Positions 27,005 through 36,869 of a DNA stretch of 64,000 nucleotides are shown piece by piece. The notes beneath the pieces are model-generated. The model made no database searches and was not told the origin of the DNA. It saw only the letters and a list, made by a program, of their open reading frames with translations. Source of the DNA: Thalassobaculum_A sp040219615 (lineage in GTDB: Bacteria; Pseudomonadota; Alphaproteobacteria; Thalassobaculales; Thalassobaculaceae); assembly GCF_040219615.1 (NCBI RefSeq), contig NZ_JAVJSE010000017.1, positions 1 to 64,000 of the forward strand, read 5' to 3'. The position numbers and the translations under genes are program-made. Each line of letters opens with the position of its first letter. Position 1 is the first letter of the stretch.

Positions 27005-27138
27005 GGCGCGGCCAGCCTCCCTGCCACCGTCGAGGGTGCATCAACGATCCGGGGACGCCGAAAAAACTTCAAGCTTAAAATATATCGGCTCTAGACTTCA
27101 CCCGGCCGCTGCCGGCCGGACGCCCACCGGAGGCCCGC
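27005..27138. promoter_or_regulatory. divergent kyn promoter region
   Basis: A 134-bp gap separates kynU and the arylformamidase gene. Its centre is the only A+T-rich patch locally (27060-27092: AAAAAACTTCAAGCTTAAAA then TATATCGG), with an imperfect dyad around AAGCTT at 27072-27077. Both promoters should lie here. Kynurenine operons are often controlled by Lrp-like KynR proteins at such sites; no such regulator gene is in the window. Confidence 0.5.
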
Positions 27139-27972
27139 ATGATACAGGACTGGGACGACGCCTACGCCAATTCCCCGCGCATTCCCGGCGCCGCCGACTA
27201 CCCGCCGAAATGGGCACGGGACGCAGCCGGCTTCCGTCAGGCCATGACCGGCTCCGACCGCGCGGAACTCGACATCCCCTACGGCGCCGGGCCGCGCGAT
27301 CGCCTGGACCTGTTCCGCCCCGTGGGCGCGGCCAAGGGCCTCGCGGTGTTCGTCCACGGCGGCTACTGGATGGCATTCGACAAGTCGAGCTGGTCACATC
27401 TGGCGGCCGGTGCCGTCGCCCGCGGCTGGGCAGTCGCGATGCCCAGCTACACGCTCTGCCCGGAGGCGCGCATCTCAGAGATCACCCGCCAGGTCGGCAA
27501 GGCGGTCGCGGCGGCGGCCGACCGGATCGCCGGGCCGATCCGCCTCGCAGGGCATTCGGCCGGCGGCCATCTGGTCACCCGCATGGCCTGCACGGACGGG
27601 CCGATGCCGGAGCCCCTGCGGGCCCGGCTGGCGCGGGTCGCATCGATCAGCGGCCTGCACGACCTGCGGCCCCTAATGCGCACGCGGATGAACGCGACGC
27701 TGCGGCTCGACGCCGCCGAGGCGGAGGCCGAGAGCGCCGCGCTGCGGGAGCCGCTACCGGGCCTGGACCTGCTCTGCTGGGTGGGCGCCGACGAACGGCC
27801 GGAGTTCCGGCGCCAGAACGCCCTGCTGGCCAATATATGGGCCGGCCTGGGGGCCCGGACGGCGGCCGTCGAGGCCGCCGGCCGACACCACTTCGACGTC
27901 ATCGCGGACCTCTCGGATCCCGACTCGCCTTTGGTCGAGGCCTGGGTCGGCGGCAGCGCGGCATCGGCATGA
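27139..27972 (+). CDS. alpha/beta hydrolase, probable arylformamidase (kynurenine formamidase)
   Basis: 277 residues. The oxyanion motif HGGYW (residues 73-77) and nucleophile elbow GHSAGGHL with S140 are those of AFMID-type arylformamidases, which hydrolyse N-formylkynurenine to kynurenine. A C-terminal AAGRHHFDVIADL supplies the catalytic His. It is divergent from kynU-kynA and supplies the missing middle step, so the call rests on both motif and context. It is not the metal-dependent KynB fold common in other bacteria. Confidence 0.85.
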   Translation: MIQDWDDAYANSPRIPGAADYPPKWARDAAGFRQAMTGSDRAELDIPYGAGPRDRLDLFRPVGAAKGLAVFVHGGYWMAFDKSSWSHLAAGAVARGWAVAMPSYTLCPEARISEITRQVGKAVAAAADRIAGPIRLAGHSAGGHLVTRMACTDGPMPEPLRARLARVASISGLHDLRPLMRTRMNATLRLDAAEAEAESAALREPLPGLDLLCWVGADERPEFRRQNALLANIWAGLGARTAAVEAAGRHHFDVIADLSDPDSPLVEAWVGGSAASA

Positions 27973-27994
27973 CGACGCACCGCCGCCTAGGGGT

Positions 27995-28717
27995 TCACAC
28001 CATGTTCACCTTGCCGGTGGCGATGTCGTAGACCCCGCCGACCACCTTCACCTTGCCGTCGGCGACGAGCTTCGAGACGATCGGCCCCGCCGACTGCAGT
28101 CCTGCCACGTTGTGCCGCACGTTCTCGATCGTCGCCGCCGCCAGAAGGTCCGCCGGCTTGCTGGCGATCGCCGCCTTGATCCCAGGGCGCAGCGCGTCCA
28201 CCAGCCCGGGCAGATGGCCGGGAAGCTGGACGTCGTCCTGCACGACCTTGATGGTCGCGTCGATGGCGCCGCAGCCGGAATGCCCCAGCACCATGATCAG
28301 CGGAACGCCCAGGAACTTCACGCCGTACTCCAGGCTCGCCAGACTGTCGTCGTTGACGAAGTTGCCGGCGACCCGGGTGACGAACAGTTCGCCGGGCGCC
28401 TGATCGAACAGCAGTTCGGGCGACACCCGGGAATCGGCGCAGCTGACGATAGCCGCGATCGGGAACTGGGCCTGGGCCCGCGCCGCGCGCCCGGCCGAGA
28501 AGTCCTTATTCGCCGGGTCGTTGGCGGCGTAGCGCGCGTTGCCGGCCACGATTCGCTCAAGCGCGGCGTCCGGCGAGATGGCGTTCGGCGCCGCCGCCTG
28601 GGCCGCTGTCGGCATGGCCGCCAGTCGTGCCCCGGCCACGGCACCGGCGAGCGCGAGCCCGCCTCCAAGCAGCCGACGCCGGGAAAGCTTCGAGTTCATC
28701 TCGCACAATCGGCACAT
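27995..28717 (-). CDS. Tat-exported beta-class carbonic anhydrase
   Basis: 240 residues. The N-terminus has a Tat signal (SRRRLLGGGLALAGAVAG, Arg pair at 13-15) ending near AQAAA, so the enzyme should be periplasmic. Beta-class zinc ligands are visible: C93 and D95/R97 in SCADSR, H146 and C149 in LGHSGCG. It interconverts CO2 and bicarbonate. I chose the ATG at 28717 because GGAGGTGG lies just upstream; an ORF extension to 28798 lacks this. It lies 189 bp downstream of ureG, in the same direction, but with its own likely promoter. Confidence 0.9.
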   Translation of the reverse strand: MCRLCEMNSKLSRRRLLGGGLALAGAVAGARLAAMPTAAQAAAPNAISPDAALERIVAGNARYAANDPANKDFSAGRAARAQAQFPIAAIVSCADSRVSPELLFDQAPGELFVTRVAGNFVNDDSLASLEYGVKFLGVPLIMVLGHSGCGAIDATIKVVQDDVQLPGHLPGLVDALRPGIKAAIASKPADLLAAATIENVRHNVAGLQSAGPIVSKLVADGKVKVVGGVYDIATGKVNMV

Positions 28718-28906
28718 AACCACCTCCATTGAATGGACGACCGTCTCCCCACGTGGGAGATGCGATCTGTCCGAAAAACAGCACGCAAGAATCGTCACTG
28801 TCGGTACAGGAGAGACGGAAAAATAAACTTAAGTCAGTGAACTCGTTCACATAGCAAAATTCACGAGGACTATTTCAGTACGACGAAGGCCGGCCTCGAC
28901 CCCGGC
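28718..28906 (-). promoter_or_regulatory. A+T-rich upstream region of carbonic anhydrase gene
   Basis: This gap between ureG and the carbonic anhydrase gene is much richer in A+T than its neighbours (AAAAATAAACTTAAGT). It contains the perfect dyad GTGAAC-TC-GTTCAC at 28837-28850. A promoter with an operator is likely; the binding protein is unknown. Confidence 0.5.
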
Positions 28907-29536
28907 TTAACCGACCCCGCCAGCCCGGCGGATGAATCCGGCGATCTCGGCGACGCCTTGGCCGACCTTCAGGTTGGTGAAGATGAACGGCCGCTCGCCA
29001 CGCATGCGCTTCGCGTCGGTCTCCATCACGCCGAGGTCGGCGCCGACCAGCGGCGCCAGGTCGATCTTGTTGATCACCAGCAGGTCCGAGCGGGTGATGC
29101 CGGGCCCGCCCTTGCGCGGGATCTTCTCGCCGGCGGCCACGTCGATCACATAGATCGTCAGGTCCGCCAGTTCCGGGCTGAAGGTGGCGGCCAGGTTGTC
29201 GCCGCCGCTCTCGATGAAGCAGATCTCGGCCTGCGGGAACAGCGCCTGCATGCGGGCGACGGCCGCCAGGTTGATCGAGGCGTCCTCGCGGATCGCGGTG
29301 TGCGGGCAGCCGCCGGTCTCGACGCCCATGATCCGCTCCTCCGGCAGCGCGCCGGCGCGCACCAGGATGCGGCGGTCCTCGTCGGTGTAGATGTCGTTGG
29401 TCACCACCACCAGCTCGTGCTCGCCGCGCATGTGCTTGCACAGCGCCTCGACCAGCGCGGTCTTGCCGGAGCCGACCGGCCCGCCGATCCCGACCCTGAG
29501 CGGCCCGGTGGCTGTCATGTCCAACGCTTCGCTCAT
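28907..29536 (-). CDS. ureG: urease accessory GTPase UreG
   Basis: 209 residues. SIMIBI GTPase that supplies nickel and energy for urease activation. P-loop GPVGSGKT is at residues 19-26, the UreG-specific VETGGCPHTAIREDASIN carries the Cys-Pro-His nickel-binding motif, ESGGDNLAATFSPEL is the switch region, and NKIDLAPLVGADL includes the guanine-specificity NKxD. Last gene of the urease operon, 16 bp after ureF. Confidence 0.97.
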   Translation of the reverse strand: MSEALDMTATGPLRVGIGGPVGSGKTALVEALCKHMRGEHELVVVTNDIYTDEDRRILVRAGALPEERIMGVETGGCPHTAIREDASINLAAVARMQALFPQAEICFIESGGDNLAATFSPELADLTIYVIDVAAGEKIPRKGGPGITRSDLLVINKIDLAPLVGADLGVMETDAKRMRGERPFIFTNLKVGQGVAEIAGFIRRAGGVG

Positions 29537-29552
29537 GTCTCTTCCCTGTCTT

Positions 29553-30251
29553 TCAGGACCGGAACAACCGGGTGTGCTGGGTCTCGTGGCGCATCGAGCA
29601 CCAGTCGAGCATCGGGGTGGCGGCGCCCAGGTCGTCCGGACCCGCCGCCTCGGCCGCCGCCGCGACCGCCAGGATGACCGGCTCCAGCGCCGCCGTCACG
29701 CGCTGACCGTCGGTCTGGCCGATCACCGACAGCCGGATCGCCGCCGACACCTGGTTGGCGACCACCGCGTGCAGGAACAGCCGGAGGGTCGGCGCCAGGG
29801 CCACGCCATGCGCCGCCGAGGCCGCCCCGACCGCCACCGGCAGCGCCGGCTCGACGCCGGCCAGCGCGGTCGCCACGCGGTCCAGCCGGTCGTCGGGCCA
29901 GGCCGCAGCCACGGTCCGCAGATAGGCCGCGCCCTGCACGACGGTCTCCTGCGCCAGTTCGGCCGTGCCCTTCAGCACGGCCGCCAGTTCGGCGGTCTCG
30001 ACCAGGGCCGCATCGTCGGCGCCCGCGACCGCCCGCCAGGCCCGCGCCGCCAGCACCGCGTCCTGGCGCGGCGGCCCGGTCTCGACGACCGTCCGGAGCC
30101 ATGTCGCCAGCCCCTCCCGGCCGACCACCAGCCCGTCCTCCACCGCCCATTCCAGCCCGGTCGAATAGGCGAAGGCTCCCACCGGAAAGGATGGCGACAG
30201 CCAGGCGGCCAGCTTCAGCAGGCCGGCCGGGTCAATGGTGGTGGTCGTCAT
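29553..30251 (-). CDS. ureF: urease accessory protein UreF
   Basis: 232 residues of an all-helical UreF: LLKLAAWLSPSFPVGAFAYSTGLEWAVEDG is the conserved start (abbreviated), and the C-terminus includes SAAIRLSVIGQTDGQR and PMLDWCSMRHETQHTRLFRS. UreF bridges UreD and UreG on apo-urease. The ATG at 30251 was chosen: it begins just before the conserved block and overlaps the 3' end of ureE by 20 bp. Longer starts read through the out-of-frame His-rich tail of ureE. Confidence 0.93.
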   Translation of the reverse strand: MTTTTIDPAGLLKLAAWLSPSFPVGAFAYSTGLEWAVEDGLVVGREGLATWLRTVVETGPPRQDAVLAARAWRAVAGADDAALVETAELAAVLKGTAELAQETVVQGAAYLRTVAAAWPDDRLDRVATALAGVEPALPVAVGAASAAHGVALAPTLRLFLHAVVANQVSAAIRLSVIGQTDGQRVTAALEPVILAVAAAAEAAGPDDLGAATPMLDWCSMRHETQHTRLFRS

Positions 30252-30786
30252 TCGCCCCCGGGCCATGATGGTGGTCGTGGCCGCCGTGGTGGTGGATGCG
30301 CCCGCCATGGCCGCCATGGACATGCCCATGGTCGTGATGATGGGCACCGGCATGCTCGCCATAGGCGCCGCCTTCCGGCTGGAACGCCCGCTCGACCCGC
30401 AGCAGCTGCGCGCCGAGGCCTTCCAGCATGGCCTCGATCACATGGTCGGGCCGGATCCGCAGCACGCCGTCGGCGATCTCGGTCGCCAAGTGCCGGTTTC
30501 CGAGGTGCCAGGCCAGCCGGGCCAGCGCATGGGCGTCGGCGGCGCGGATCTCGACCAGTGGCTCCGGTCTGGCCCGGACCGTCAGCCAGCCGCCGTCTTC
30601 CAGCCGCAGCCCGTCGCCGTCGGCCATCGCCACCGCCTTGGCCAAGTCCAGCAGCACCTCGCGGCCGCTGTCGCAGTGCAGGACCATGCGGCGGCGGAAC
30701 CGGGCGTCGTAGTCGAGGGTGACCGCGTCCGCGGCCTGGCCGGCCGGCCAGCGCCCGGCGGCGACATGCTCGACGGCGCGGATCAT
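30232..30786 (-). CDS. ureE: urease accessory protein UreE with long His-rich tail
   Basis: 184 residues. A nickel metallochaperone with an N-terminal peptide-binding domain (LDYDARFRRRMVLHCDSGREVLLDL) and a central nickel domain (HLGNRHLATEIADGVLRIRPDHVIEAML). About 40 C-terminal residues are extremely His-rich (HHHDHGHVHGG... HHHGGHDHHHG... DDHHH), expected to store or bind several Ni ions. The tail coding region overlaps ureF. A palindromic repeat element separates it from ureBC. Confidence 0.95.
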   Translation of the reverse strand: MIRAVEHVAAGRWPAGQAADAVTLDYDARFRRRMVLHCDSGREVLLDLAKAVAMADGDGLRLEDGGWLTVRARPEPLVEIRAADAHALARLAWHLGNRHLATEIADGVLRIRPDHVIEAMLEGLGAQLLRVERAFQPEGGAYGEHAGAHHHDHGHVHGGHGGRIHHHGGHDHHHGPGANDDHHH

Positions 30787-30806
30787 GGGGTGACTCCGGT
30801 GCCAAT

Positions 30807-30945
30807 GCCCATCGCACCATGGGTTCCGGCTCCGTCCCGCCGACGGCGGGCCGGTCCGGAATGACGACAGGAGAGATAGAGTCTCCCATCCCCTGCCTCG
30901 TCATTCCGGACGACCGCGCCTCGGCGCGATCGATCCGGAAACCAC
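30807..30945. repeat. intergenic palindromic element, copy A
   Basis: One of six related elements. Outer arms here are ATGGGTTCCGG and CCGGAAACCAC; inner arms CCGGAATGACG and CGTCATTCCGG form a near-perfect hairpin. It lies inside the urease operon between ureBC and ureE, the most diverged copy. Confidence 0.8.
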
Positions 30946-30987
30946 TCGCCCGCGGAACGCATGACCAACTCGTGCATCGCTCTCCCC

Positions 30988-33033
<2,046 letters not shown>

Positions 33034-33045
33034 GGCAGCCCTCCG

Positions 33046-33348
33046 TCAGCGAATGGGTTCGTGAACGGTGACCAGCTTGGTCCCGTCCGGGAACGTCGCC
33101 TCGACCTGCACCTCGTGCAGCATCTCGGCGATGCCCTCCATGACCTGCGACCGGGCGATCACCGCGGCACCGGCCTCCATCAGGTCGGCGACCGAGCGTC
33201 CGTCGCGCGCGCCCTCGACCACCGTGTCGGTGATCAGCGCCACCGCCTCCGGATAGTTCAGCTTCACGCCGCGCTCCAGGCGCCGGCGCGCCACCATCGC
33301 CGCCATGGCGATCAGCAGCTTGTCCTTCTCCCGCGGGGTGAGCTGCAT
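33046..33348 (-). CDS. ureA: urease gamma subunit UreA
   Basis: 100 residues, full-length UreA (MQLTPREKDKLLIAMAAMVA; RLERGVKLNYPEAVALITD; EGARDGRSVADLM; VQVEATFPDGTKLVTVHEPI). Structural subunit that packs with beta and alpha. A very strong GAGGAGG ribosome site precedes the ATG. Confidence 0.97.
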   Translation of the reverse strand: MQLTPREKDKLLIAMAAMVARRRLERGVKLNYPEAVALITDTVVEGARDGRSVADLMEAGAAVIARSQVMEGIAEMLHEVQVEATFPDGTKLVTVHEPIR

Positions 33349-33447
33349 GGCCCCCTCCTCATCCTGCGCCCGTCACACGCGCCCGGGCGCCAGCGTGGCG
33401 TCCCGCGGCCGTGGCGTCGAGCTTTTCTTGCACTGCACAATTGCGCG

Positions 33448-34293
33448 TCAGATTGCCCAGATCGTGGGCATTCGCGCCGGCCGGCCGAGCCGTGTCGACC
33501 GCAGCGTCATCCAGCTGCTCGCGACCAGCCGGCGGGCCAGCGCCGGATCGGCGGCCAGGATCCGCACGAGCAGCAGATCGGGCCGGACCGCTGTGACCCC
33601 GGCCCGCACCGTCGCTTCGGCGACCAGAACCGGGCGCAGCGCCTCGACCGCGGTTCCGGCATTCGGCGCCGCCAGCAGCAAGGTGCTGTAGGACCGGGCA
33701 CCGCCGAACCCGGCCGGCGCGTCCAGCGAGGACAGCACCTCGCCGGCCAGGCCCAGGTCGTCGGCCCAGGCCAGCCGGCCGCCGACCCGCAGCCGGATCC
33801 GGTCCCGCAGCATCCCCGACGCGAACACCTCGCCGCGCGCCAGCCGGCCCAGCACCAGGGTCTCGCTGTACAGCAGCGCGCCGCCGGCCGCGACGTCGAG
33901 GGTGGTGGTCCGGTCGAGCCGGGCGCCGTCGAACAGGATGGTCCCGGCCGACAGCCACTCCAGCGTGCCGCCGGCCGCGACCGACAGGCCGACCGTCATG
34001 GTCGCGGTGGCGCCGTCGGAGCGGTAGATCTTCTCGGCCGCCTGGGTGGTGGCGAACAGGCTCTCGCCGGCGCCGACCGCCACCTCGGCCGAGAGCCGGT
34101 CGCCGCCGACCACGCCGCCGGCGACGTTGCCGACCACCACGCTGCGCGGCTCGCCCTGTTCCGGATAGGGCCGGAACAGCCGCATCGGCGGAGTCTGCCG
34201 CAGCCCGTCGATGCGCCCCTCGGCGACGCTGAATCGCAGAGCCCCGTCGTAGCGCTCGAGAACCGGGGCGATGGGGTGGAGACCGTCGTTCAA
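33448..34293 (-). CDS. ureD: urease accessory protein UreD
   Basis: 281 residues. UreD is the scaffold that docks UreF/UreG on urease. Family blocks: MRLFRPYPEQGEPRSVVVGNVAGGVVGGD, a TTQAAEKIYRSDG region, LEWLSAGTILFDGARLDRTTTLDV and the C-terminal ASSWMTLRSTRLGRPARMPTIWAI. Start taken as the TTG at 34293, preceded by AAGGA; the first ATG would remove the conserved YDGALRFS segment. It is the first urease gene and is 38 bp from vapC. Confidence 0.88.
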   Translation of the reverse strand: MNDGLHPIAPVLERYDGALRFSVAEGRIDGLRQTPPMRLFRPYPEQGEPRSVVVGNVAGGVVGGDRLSAEVAVGAGESLFATTQAAEKIYRSDGATATMTVGLSVAAGGTLEWLSAGTILFDGARLDRTTTLDVAAGGALLYSETLVLGRLARGEVFASGMLRDRIRLRVGGRLAWADDLGLAGEVLSSLDAPAGFGGARSYSTLLLAAPNAGTAVEALRPVLVAEATVRAGVTAVRPDLLLVRILAADPALARRLVASSWMTLRSTRLGRPARMPTIWAI

Positions 34294-34331
34294 GCCCGAT
34301 CCTTCGGTTTCGGTTCCGCGCACGCCGCCAG

Positions 34332-34718
34332 CTATAGCAGTCGGACCGGCCCTGGGTATCGCGCCAGGACCGCATCGACCGTCAGCAGCGTCACCGCTTC
34401 GACGAGCGCCTGGGCGACCAGCATCCGGTCGAACGGGTCCCGGTGTATCGCCGGCAGGGCGACGACCTGAACCGCGTGCGTTCCCAGGATCGGTACCTCC
34501 TCGTAGCCGTTGTCGCGCAGCCCTCGACGCAACAGGCCGGGATCGACCCGGAAGTCGGCACGGCCCAGCCCGCTCTTGATCGCAACCTCCCACAGGCTCG
34601 CGACACTGAACAGCGGCTCGTTCGCCGGGTCCAGCAGCAGCGCCCGGGCCTCGGTCGGCAGGCGGTCCGGCTCGCCGGCGGCCCAGAGCAGGACATGGGT
34701 GTCGAGCAGCAGCTTCAA
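34332..34718 (-). CDS. VapC-type PIN-domain toxin
   Basis: 128 residues. A PIN-domain ribonuclease with the acidic metal site visible at D6 (LLLDTHVLLWAA), E44 (SLWEVAIKSGLG), D94/D97 (HRDPFDRMLVAQ) and D115 (TVDAVL). Toxin of a type II toxin-antitoxin pair, presumably cutting RNA when free. Its ATG overlaps the antitoxin stop by 4 bp. Confidence 0.93.
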   Translation of the reverse strand: MKLLLDTHVLLWAAGEPDRLPTEARALLLDPANEPLFSVASLWEVAIKSGLGRADFRVDPGLLRRGLRDNGYEEVPILGTHAVQVVALPAIHRDPFDRMLVAQALVEAVTLLTVDAVLARYPGPVRLL

Positions 34719-34972
34719 CCGTCGCCCTCGAACTGCGCCTCGATCTCGCCCTGTCCCATGCGGTCGAAGTCGTCCGGGACCACGAACTGTCCGGCCATGA
34801 ATCCGAGGCGCCGGATCTCGCCCGGAGACGGACCGTCGAGCGCGACGACCTTGACGATCGGCCGGCCGGCCTTGGCGATGACGAACGGCTCGCCCTTCGC
34901 CGCCTGCTCGACCAGCCGGGACAGATGCGTCTTGGCGTCGTGGATGTTGAACTGGCGCATGGATCGACTCAT
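34715..34972 (-). CDS. Phd/YefM-type antitoxin
   Basis: 85 residues. N-terminal DNA-binding Phd fold (FNIHDAKTHLSRLVEQAAKGEPFVIAKAGRPIVKVV, residues about 9-45, summarised) and a C-terminal tail that would wrap the PIN toxin. An alternative ATG at 34960 gives MRQFNIHDAK. An A+T-rich dyad directly upstream suggests the usual autorepression. Confidence 0.93.
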   Translation of the reverse strand: MSRSMRQFNIHDAKTHLSRLVEQAAKGEPFVIAKAGRPIVKVVALDGPSPGEIRRLGFMAGQFVVPDDFDRMGQGEIEAQFEGDG

Positions 34973-34973
34973 G

Positions 34974-34991
34974 AACTAAGTTTAATTAGTT
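34974..34991. promoter_or_regulatory. VapB-type operator
   Basis: AACTAA-GTTTAA-TTAGTT is a perfect 6-bp inverted repeat, inside an A+T-rich stretch that continues to 35003, immediately before the antitoxin gene. It is a plausible autoregulatory operator overlapping the promoter. Confidence 0.6.
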
Positions 34992-35101
34992 TAGTTTATT
35001 AAAGGACCCGCTTCAAGCCGCCCACGCTCCCTCACGGCCTGTTGTCTTCCCGCGAGCGGTGTCCCCCGGTTACGACTGGCGGCACGCAAAGGAGGCTCGC
35101 C

Positions 35102-35593
35102 ATGCGCATTGTCGCCGCCGGTCCGGTTGCCGCGCTCCTCGTCGCCGCCCTGCTGATGGTCGCCGCCCCGACCCGGGCGGAGAACCCGGCGCCCTACGCC
35201 GGCATGGTGACCGTGGACACCGGCAAGCCGTTCGAGCCGTTCGTCGAGGCCTTCGCCAAGGCGATCACCGCCAACGGCTTCAACGTCGTCGGCATCGCCT
35301 GCGCCAACTGCGCGATCAAGGGCGTGTTCGGCGAGACGGTGCCGGGCAACCGGGTGTTCCTGTTCTTCAAGCCGGCCTATGCCCGGCGCATGCTGGCGGC
35401 GTCGGTGGCCGCCGGCATCGAGGCGCCGATCCGGGTGTATGCCACCGAGGCCGTCGACGGCACTGCACGGGTGACATACCGGCAGCCCAGCGCAGTGTTC
35501 GGCGCCTACGAGGTCGCGGACCTCACCGTCATGGGGCGCGAACTGGACGAGCACGTCGCCCGCATGGTCGCGGATGCCCGGGCCGGATCGTGA
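35102..35593 (+). CDS. DUF302 protein, exported
   Basis: 163 residues with a signal peptide (MRIVAAGPVAALLVAALLMV to about APTRA). The remainder matches the DUF302 fold: VDTGKPFEPFVEAFAKAITANGFNVVG, a CANC pair, PGNRVFLFFKPAYARRML and APIRVYATEAVDGTARVTYR. DUF302 proteins are small periplasmic or cytoplasmic proteins without an agreed function, often beside sulfur-metabolism genes. A strong AAAGGAGG lies before the ATG. The stop overlaps the GTG start of the YeeE/YedE gene (GTGA). Confidence 0.86.
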   Translation: MRIVAAGPVAALLVAALLMVAAPTRAENPAPYAGMVTVDTGKPFEPFVEAFAKAITANGFNVVGIACANCAIKGVFGETVPGNRVFLFFKPAYARRMLAASVAAGIEAPIRVYATEAVDGTARVTYRQPSAVFGAYEVADLTVMGRELDEHVARMVADARAGS

Positions 35594-36780
35594 GCGCCGC
35601 GACCACCGAGCCGCCGATTCCCGCCTTGCCGGCCGTGCAGCGGCCGGCCCTGGCTGCCGCCGCGATCCTGGCCCTGGGCCTGGGGGCTGCGCTGTGGGCC
35701 GATTCTGCGGTCATGGCCGCGGTGCTGCTGGTCGGCATCGGGCTCGGCGTCTCGCTGTACCACGCCGGCTTCGGCTTCACCGCCGCCTACCGGCGGGCGA
35801 TCGTCGACAAGGAACTGTCCGGGATCGTCGCGCAGGCAGCGATGCTCATGTTGGCGTCCCTGCTGTTCGCGCCGATGCTGGCCGCCGGCGAGGTGTTCGG
35901 CCGCGGGGTCGGCGGGGCGGTGGCACCGGTCGGGGTCGACATGCTGACCGGCGCCCTGATGTTCGGGATCGGCATGCAGCTTGGCGGCGCCTGCGCGTCG
36001 GGCACCCTGTTCACCGCCGGCGGCGGCAATCCGCGGATGCTGGTCGTGCTGGTGTTCTTCTGCGCCGGGTCCTGGTGGGGCACCCTCGACCTGCCGTGGT
36101 GGCGGTCGCTGCCGGCGCTGCCGCCGATATCGCTGGCCCAGGCGGTCGGCTGGGGGCCGGCGCTGCTGCTGCAGGCGACGGTCCTGTGCCTGATCCTGTG
36201 GCTGCTGCACCGGCTCGGCGGCCGGGTGCGGCGGCCGCTCTGGTGGAACGGCCGGTTCTCCGGCGCCGCCCTGCTGCGCGGACCGTGGCCGCTGCTGCTC
36301 GGCGCGCTGGCGCTGGCGGTGCTGAACGCCGTCATGCTGGCGCTGACCGGCTCGCCCTGGGGCGTCACCTGGGGCTTCGCCCTGTGGGGGGCGAAGGCCG
36401 CTTCCGCCCTCGGCTGGGATCCGGCGACCAGCCTGTTCTGGTCGGCCGACTGGTCGCGCACCGCCCTGCAGCAGTCTGTACTGGCCTCGACCACCTCGGT
36501 CTCGAACATCGGCATCGTCATCGGCGCCTTCCTGGCGGCGGCCCTGGCCGGTGCCCTACGCCCGTCCTGGCGGATCGGCTGGCGGCCGCTGCTCGCCGCC
36601 ATCGTCGGCGGGCTGCTGATGGGGTACGGCGCCCGACTCGCCTATGGCTGCAACATCGGGGCGTTCTTCTCCGGTGTCGCCTCGACCAGCCTGCACGGCT
36701 GGGCCTGGATCGCCATGGCCCTGGTCGGCACGGCGATCGGCATCAGGATGCGGCCCTGGTTCGACCTCGCGAATCCGTGA
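35590..36780 (+). CDS. YeeE/YedE family permease (sulfur-compound uptake)
   Basis: 396 residues, about ten membrane segments in two halves. Each half has a conserved Cys in a Gly-rich loop: C135 in GGACASGTLF and C354 in YGCNIGAFFSG. These match the family of YeeE/TsuA, which takes up thiosulfate by relay through membrane cysteines. GTG start overlaps the DUF302 gene stop. The DUF302/YeeE coupling suggests periplasmic sulfur chemistry linked to import; the exact ligand is not shown. Confidence 0.85.
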   Translation: MSAATTEPPIPALPAVQRPALAAAAILALGLGAALWADSAVMAAVLLVGIGLGVSLYHAGFGFTAAYRRAIVDKELSGIVAQAAMLMLASLLFAPMLAAGEVFGRGVGGAVAPVGVDMLTGALMFGIGMQLGGACASGTLFTAGGGNPRMLVVLVFFCAGSWWGTLDLPWWRSLPALPPISLAQAVGWGPALLLQATVLCLILWLLHRLGGRVRRPLWWNGRFSGAALLRGPWPLLLGALALAVLNAVMLALTGSPWGVTWGFALWGAKAASALGWDPATSLFWSADWSRTALQQSVLASTTSVSNIGIVIGAFLAAALAGALRPSWRIGWRPLLAAIVGGLLMGYGARLAYGCNIGAFFSGVASTSLHGWAWIAMALVGTAIGIRMRPWFDLANP

Positions 36781-36869
36781 TCTCGCATTGCGAGACAGCC
36801 GGATTGATCTCCGGGCGGTCTCGCTCCAATTGTATACAGTCGCGCTCGCGACCTAGGAGGGAGGCTTCC
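36781..36869 (+). promoter_or_regulatory. hairpin and promoter-like gap
   Basis: Directly after the YeeE stop a small perfect hairpin (TCTCGC-ATT-GCGAGA, 36781-36795) is seen. Further on an 8-bp palindrome TGTATACA (36831-36838) resembles half of GntR-type operators or an extended -10. The metallo-hydrolase gene may therefore have its own promoter. Confidence 0.4.
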
